Below, piece by piece: positions 6,379 to 8,735 of a DNA stretch of 8,735 bases. How positions within the stretch are numbered: position 1 is the stretch's first letter; the number at the start of each line of letters is the position of its first letter. Under the pieces are notes generated by a model. It did no database searches, was not told the origin of the DNA, and saw only the letters and a program-made list of their open reading frames with translations. Position numbers and translations under genes: made by a program. Source of the stretch: Gammaproteobacteria bacterium (GTDB lineage: Bacteria; Pseudomonadota; Gammaproteobacteria; Pseudomonadales; Azotimanducaceae); the NCBI GenBank assembly GCA_002726925.1, contig PBTJ01000098.1:8650-17384 (forward strand), read 5' to 3'.

Positions 6379-6582
6379 TGGGCAACCCTTAGGGCTCGAT
6401 AGATAAAACCCTGACCGTCGAGACCCCGATCCTTTCAGTTCGCTGTTACTGATTGAAGTGGCGTGAGCGACATCTGAAACCCTCTGTCATGCCCCGTTCC
6501 GGTGGACCATAACTGAGGTCATTGTCGAAGGGCCGTATATTAAAAATTCACAAAGATTTCGCATAAAGAGCACGCTTGGTCG
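6379..6582. other. Gene-free stretch downstream of lpxC
   Basis: About 200 bases without a credible coding region on either strand. A CTCGA...TCGAG hairpin (6395-6422, 18-base loop) follows the lpxC stop, but no T-run follows it, so no good intrinsic terminator for lpxC is seen here. The last 45 bases (about 6537-6568) are AT-rich and could act as an UP element for the promoter that follows. Confidence 0.5.
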
Positions 6583-6611
6583 TTGGCTTTGGATGGGTGC
6601 GCCACTATACT
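6583..6611 (+). promoter_or_regulatory. Sigma-70-like promoter of the nqr operon
   Basis: TTGGCT (6583-6588), an exact 17-base spacer and TATACT (6606-6611). The -10 box matches at five of six positions and the -35 at three or four. An AT-rich tract lies just upstream. The discriminator is GC-rich (CTGCGCGG), a trait of growth-rate or stringently controlled promoters. Transcription would start near 6618, giving a leader of about 169 bases before nqrA. Confidence 0.55.
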
Positions 6612-6628
6612 CTGCGCGGCTTGGACAA

Positions 6629-6682
6629 CGGCGCTTTCAAAAGCGCTGAACCTGGCGCTTTTCAGGGAGATCGTTGAGCGCC
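6629..6682 (+). promoter_or_regulatory. Candidate attenuator-like leader of nqrA with competing hairpins
   Basis: Four segments with a GCGC core alternate in orientation: segment 1 GGCGCTTT (6630-6637), segment 2 AAAAGCGC (6639-6646), segment 3 GGCGCTTTT (6654-6662) and segment 4 AGCGCC (6677-6682). Segments 1:2 form a stem with a 4-base loop (6629-6648, one G-U pair). Segments 2:3 form a perfect 8-bp stem, extendable with two wobble pairs to an AACC tetraloop, and end in four Ts. Segments 3:4 form a perfect 6-bp stem. The 2:3 stem excludes the other two. The layout resembles classical attenuators, but the function is inferred from pairing only. Confidence 0.4.
6639..6662 (+). terminator. Possible intrinsic terminator hairpin (segments 2:3)
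   Basis: AAAAGCGC and GCGCTTTT pair perfectly over 8 bp around TGAACCTG, and two G-U pairs could close an AACC tetraloop. The stem ends in only four Ts and then CAGG, so it would be a modest terminator. It could end lpxC transcripts or attenuate transcripts from the promoter at 6583-6611. Confidence 0.35.
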
Positions 6683-6786
6683 ACTCGATGCCGCCAAAAG
6701 GGGACAGGGATAAGACGGCGATAGGCTTGACGGGGCTCTTTGGGGTTCAATGGGCGGTCGCTGTAAATGGGCAATGACGGGACCAT

Positions 6787-8130
6787 ATGTTAAAGATTAA
6801 GAAGGGGTTGAACCTACCCATCGCGGGCAAACCCAGCAGCGAGATTGACGATACAAAGACGGTTCGCAGCGTCGCCATCCTCGGAGAAGATTACCCCGGC
6901 ATGAAGCCAACCATGGCGGTCGCGGTCGGCGACTCGGTCAGAAAAGGCCAAGTCCTGTTCTCCGACAAAAAAACGGAAGGTGTGGTCTTCACTTCGCCAA
7001 TTTCAGGCACAGTGGTGGAAATCAATCGTGGCGCTAAGCGCGCATTTATAGGTCTTGTGATAGAAGCTGCTGGCGATGAGGCAGAGTCTTTTTCTAGTTA
7101 CGACGCAATACAGCTTGAGGCGCTAGATCGCACAACGGTGATTGAGCAACTGTTGTCTAGTGGCGCTTGGGCCGCTCTGCGCACGCGCCCTTTTTCCCGT
7201 ATCCCTTCGCCGCAGTCCGCGCCGAACTCGATTTTTGTCACAGCCATGGACACAAACCCGCTGGCTGCAGACCCCAAGCCCATCATAGCCAGCAAAGAAG
7301 TAGAATTTTCTGCCGGCCTGAGCGTGCTGTCGCGATTGACCGATGGCGCAGTACACCTGTGTCAGGACAGTTCCAGTGCCCTCAACGCCTCCAATCACGA
7401 CAGTGTAATCAACCATGTATTTGAGGGGCCTCACCCTGCAGGCTTGCCGGGCACACATATCCACTTCGTCGATCCTGTTAGCCCTAACAAGATGGTTTGG
7501 TTTATCGGCTATCAAGATGTTATCGCCATTGGTCATCTGTTTTTGCATGGCACCGTGCTTAGCGAGCGTATTGTCGCTTTGGGCGGCCCTGGCGTGAGTT
7601 CGCCTCGCCTTGTTAGGACTTGCCTTGGCGCCAATCTAGAAGAACTCACCGCCGGTGAGCTTGAGGCAGGTGAACAAAGGGTTGTTTCCGGTTCGGTGCT
7701 CGCCGGTCATACCGCACAAGGTCACCGCGCATACCTTGGTCGCTACCACAATCAAGTGTCAGTGCTGGCAGAGCATCGCGAGCGCAAGCTGTTGGGGTAT
7801 TTGGTACCCGGTAGCTCCGTACATTCCGTGTTTCCTGCATTTCTGTCCAAATGGATTGGCGAGAAATCGGTTTCGTTCACGACCACCACTAACGGTAGCG
7901 AGCGCGGCATGGTACCCATTGGCACCTACGACGATGTGATCCCCATGGACATTCTGGCCACGCCGCTGATGAAGAGCATTTTAGTTGGCGACGTCGAGAA
8001 AGCGATCGAATTGGGTTGCTTGGAATTGGATGAAGAAGACATTGCGCTTTGCACCTACGCATGTCCAGGCAAATACGAATTTGGTCCGGTGCTGCGAGAG
8101 ATGCTCACACAAATAGAAAAAGAGGGTTAG
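6787..8130 (+). CDS. nqrA: Na+-translocating NADH:quinone reductase subunit A (NqrA)
   Basis: The soluble cytoplasmic subunit of the six-subunit Na+-NQR complex, which oxidises NADH, reduces ubiquinone and pumps Na+ outward. The protein is 447 residues, about the usual length, with the standard N-terminus LKIKKGLNLPIAGKP. It shows RSVAILGEDYPGMKPTM, a biotinyl/lipoyl-like segment KGQVLFSDKKTEGVVFTSP followed by SGTVVEINRGAKR, ALRTRPFSRIPSP, IFVTAMDTNPLAADP and a C-terminus with CTYACPGKYEFGPVLREML. No membrane segment or signal peptide is visible. The ATG at 6787 has only a weak purine run (about 6777-6782) as a ribosome binding site. nqrB follows after 4 bases, so the operon order nqrA-nqrB is standard. 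Control is likely through the promoter and leader at 6583-6682. No damaging substitution is apparent. Confidence 0.98.
   Translation: MLKIKKGLNLPIAGKPSSEIDDTKTVRSVAILGEDYPGMKPTMAVAVGDSVRKGQVLFSDKKTEGVVFTSPISGTVVEINRGAKRAFIGLVIEAAGDEAESFSSYDAIQLEALDRTTVIEQLLSSGAWAALRTRPFSRIPSPQSAPNSIFVTAMDTNPLAADPKPIIASKEVEFSAGLSVLSRLTDGAVHLCQDSSSALNASNHDSVINHVFEGPHPAGLPGTHIHFVDPVSPNKMVWFIGYQDVIAIGHLFLHGTVLSERIVALGGPGVSSPRLVRTCLGANLEELTAGELEAGEQRVVSGSVLAGHTAQGHRAYLGRYHNQVSVLAEHRERKLLGYLVPGSSVHSVFPAFLSKWIGEKSVSFTTTTNGSERGMVPIGTYDDVIPMDILATPLMKSILVGDVEKAIELGCLELDEEDIALCTYACPGKYEFGPVLREMLTQIEKEG
8122..8126 (+). promoter_or_regulatory. nqrB ribosome binding site inside the nqrA end
   Basis: GAGGG lies 8 bases before the nqrB ATG at 8135 and overlaps the final Glu-Gly codons of nqrA. 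The arrangement suggests translational coupling and fixes the nqrB start. Confidence 0.7.
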
Positions 8131-8134
8131 TTGG

Positions 8135-8735
8135 ATGGGCTTAAGATCTTTCCTTGACGATATTGCGCCTTCTTTTGAGAAAGGCGGCAAGTTTGAGGCG
8201 TTATACCCCGCCTATGAAGCCGTTGATACCGCACTATATACGCCTTCGAGTACGACTGCGGGTGCCTCACATGTGCGAGATGGTCTCAACCTAAAACGCG
8301 TCATGATTACCGTTTGGTTGTGCGCCTTTATTCCTGTGTTCGTGGGTAGCTATTTTATCGGTCTTAACGCCAACGAAGCGATGCAGGCTATGGGTCTGAC
8401 CAGTGTCGACAACTGGCGGGGCATCTTTTTGAACGGTTTAGTCGGTTATGACCCTAACAGTGTTTGGGATTGCCTCATCCATGGTTTGGCCTACTTCATC
8501 CCGCTTTACGTCACCGTATTTGCCGCGGGCATTTTGTTTGAGTTGTGGTTTGCTTCCAAGCGCGGCCACGAAATCAACGAAGGCTACTTCGTCACCTCCA
8601 TACTGTTCACGCTAACGCTGCCGCCTTCGATCCCACTCTGGATGGCAGCGGTAGGGGTTGTATTCGGTGTCGTGATCGCCAAGGAAGTGTTCGGCGGCAC
8701 GGGTAAGAATTTCCTCAATCCTGCGCTGACGGGCC
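8135..8735 (+). CDS. nqrB: Na+-translocating NADH:quinone reductase subunit B (NqrB), 3' partial
   Basis: The first 200 residues of the integral-membrane subunit NqrB, which is about 410 residues in V. cholerae; the window ends in the gene. It begins MGLRSFLDDIAPSFEKGGK, followed by YEA..TALYTP and HVRDGLNLKRVM, all typical. Predicted membrane segments are at about residues 55-77, 113-140, 152-165 and 168-185. The block HEINEGYFVTSILF is followed by PPSIPLWMAAVG and IAKEVFGGTGKNFLNPALTG, near-invariant in the family. The covalent FMN threonine (SGAT motif) and the riboflavin-binding part lie beyond the window. Compared with V. cholerae NqrB, as I recall it, the loop after the first membrane segment is about 8 residues shorter, and the GGFWE motif at 140-144 is GILFE here (132-136). 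The ATG has a good ribosome binding site and lies 4 bases after nqrA. Confidence 0.96.
   Translation, partial: MGLRSFLDDIAPSFEKGGKFEALYPAYEAVDTALYTPSSTTAGASHVRDGLNLKRVMITVWLCAFIPVFVGSYFIGLNANEAMQAMGLTSVDNWRGIFLNGLVGYDPNSVWDCLIHGLAYFIPLYVTVFAAGILFELWFASKRGHEINEGYFVTSILFTLTLPPSIPLWMAAVGVVFGVVIAKEVFGGTGKNFLNPALTG

Noticed and set aside
6392..6425. Hairpin GGxCTCGA / TCGAGxCC after lpxC as a terminator
   Set aside because: Large loop, one mismatch and no T-run after the stem.
6674..6724. 16-codon leader peptide candidate (TTG start after AGGGAGA, Arg-rich end) in the nqr leader
   Set aside because: The ribosome binding site is decent, but the TTG start, short length and lack of any comparison make it too weak to call; it could be tested together with the attenuator idea.
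6583..6777. 64-codon reading frame upstream of nqrA
   Set aside because: Its TTG start coincides with the -35 box of the nqr promoter candidate, so it could not be fully transcribed from there; the peptide resembles nothing I know.
1..8130. All complete plus-strand genes up to nqrA share the same reading frame
   Set aside because: Checked as a hint of fused or broken genes; each is separated by clear stop codons and distinct families, so it is coincidence.

Overview
The window looks like the chromosome of an aerobic marine or halophilic gammaproteobacterium, at roughly 50-55 % G+C by eye. The pointers are a Na+-translocating NADH:quinone reductase operon (nqrAB), a gammaproteobacterial DusA, an HrpA helicase with its DUF3418 tail, and an RssB/RssC-like phosphatase/antagonist pair of the kind seen in Pseudomonas. 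Several proteins resemble pseudomonad or Cellvibrionales-type homologues more than enteric ones. This placement is inference from protein recognition, not a phylogeny. I see no mobile element, CRISPR array, tRNA or rRNA; the region is ordinary core chromosome.

Left part (1-3585, + strand): the 3' half of hrpA, then a gene for a receiver-like/PP2C phosphatase (1876-3006), then a STAS-domain anti-sigma-factor antagonist (3046-3585) that probably starts at TTG behind a clear ribosome binding site. The last two form a partner-switching module. The phosphatase keeps its metal-binding aspartates, but its receiver lacks the usual phospho-acceptor Asp, and the STAS protein keeps the Ser that the phosphatase would act on.

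Middle part (3582-5127, - strand): dusA (tRNA dihydrouridine synthase A), overlapping by 11 bases a downstream TerB-like gene. This operon converges on the STAS gene so tightly that both stop codons sit inside one CTAG. The 270-base divergent region 5128-5397 separates dusA from lpxC. It holds a perfect 7-bp inverted repeat, a sigma-70-like promoter and, closest to lpxC, a sigma-E-like promoter.

Right part (5398-8735, + strand): lpxC, the committed enzyme of lipid A synthesis, with all catalytic residues. Then comes a 408-base gene-free stretch, followed by nqrA and the first 200 codons of nqrB (cut by the window end). The gene-free stretch contains a good sigma-70-like promoter and a leader with four mutually complementary GCGC-core segments, which could form alternative hairpins ahead of nqrA.

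I do not see a wholly new system. The points most worth a second look are the possible attenuator-like nqr leader, the sigma-E-like promoter and palindrome at lpxC, the pseudo-receiver of the phosphatase, and a Gly-to-Ile change in the NqrB quinone/inhibitor-site motif.
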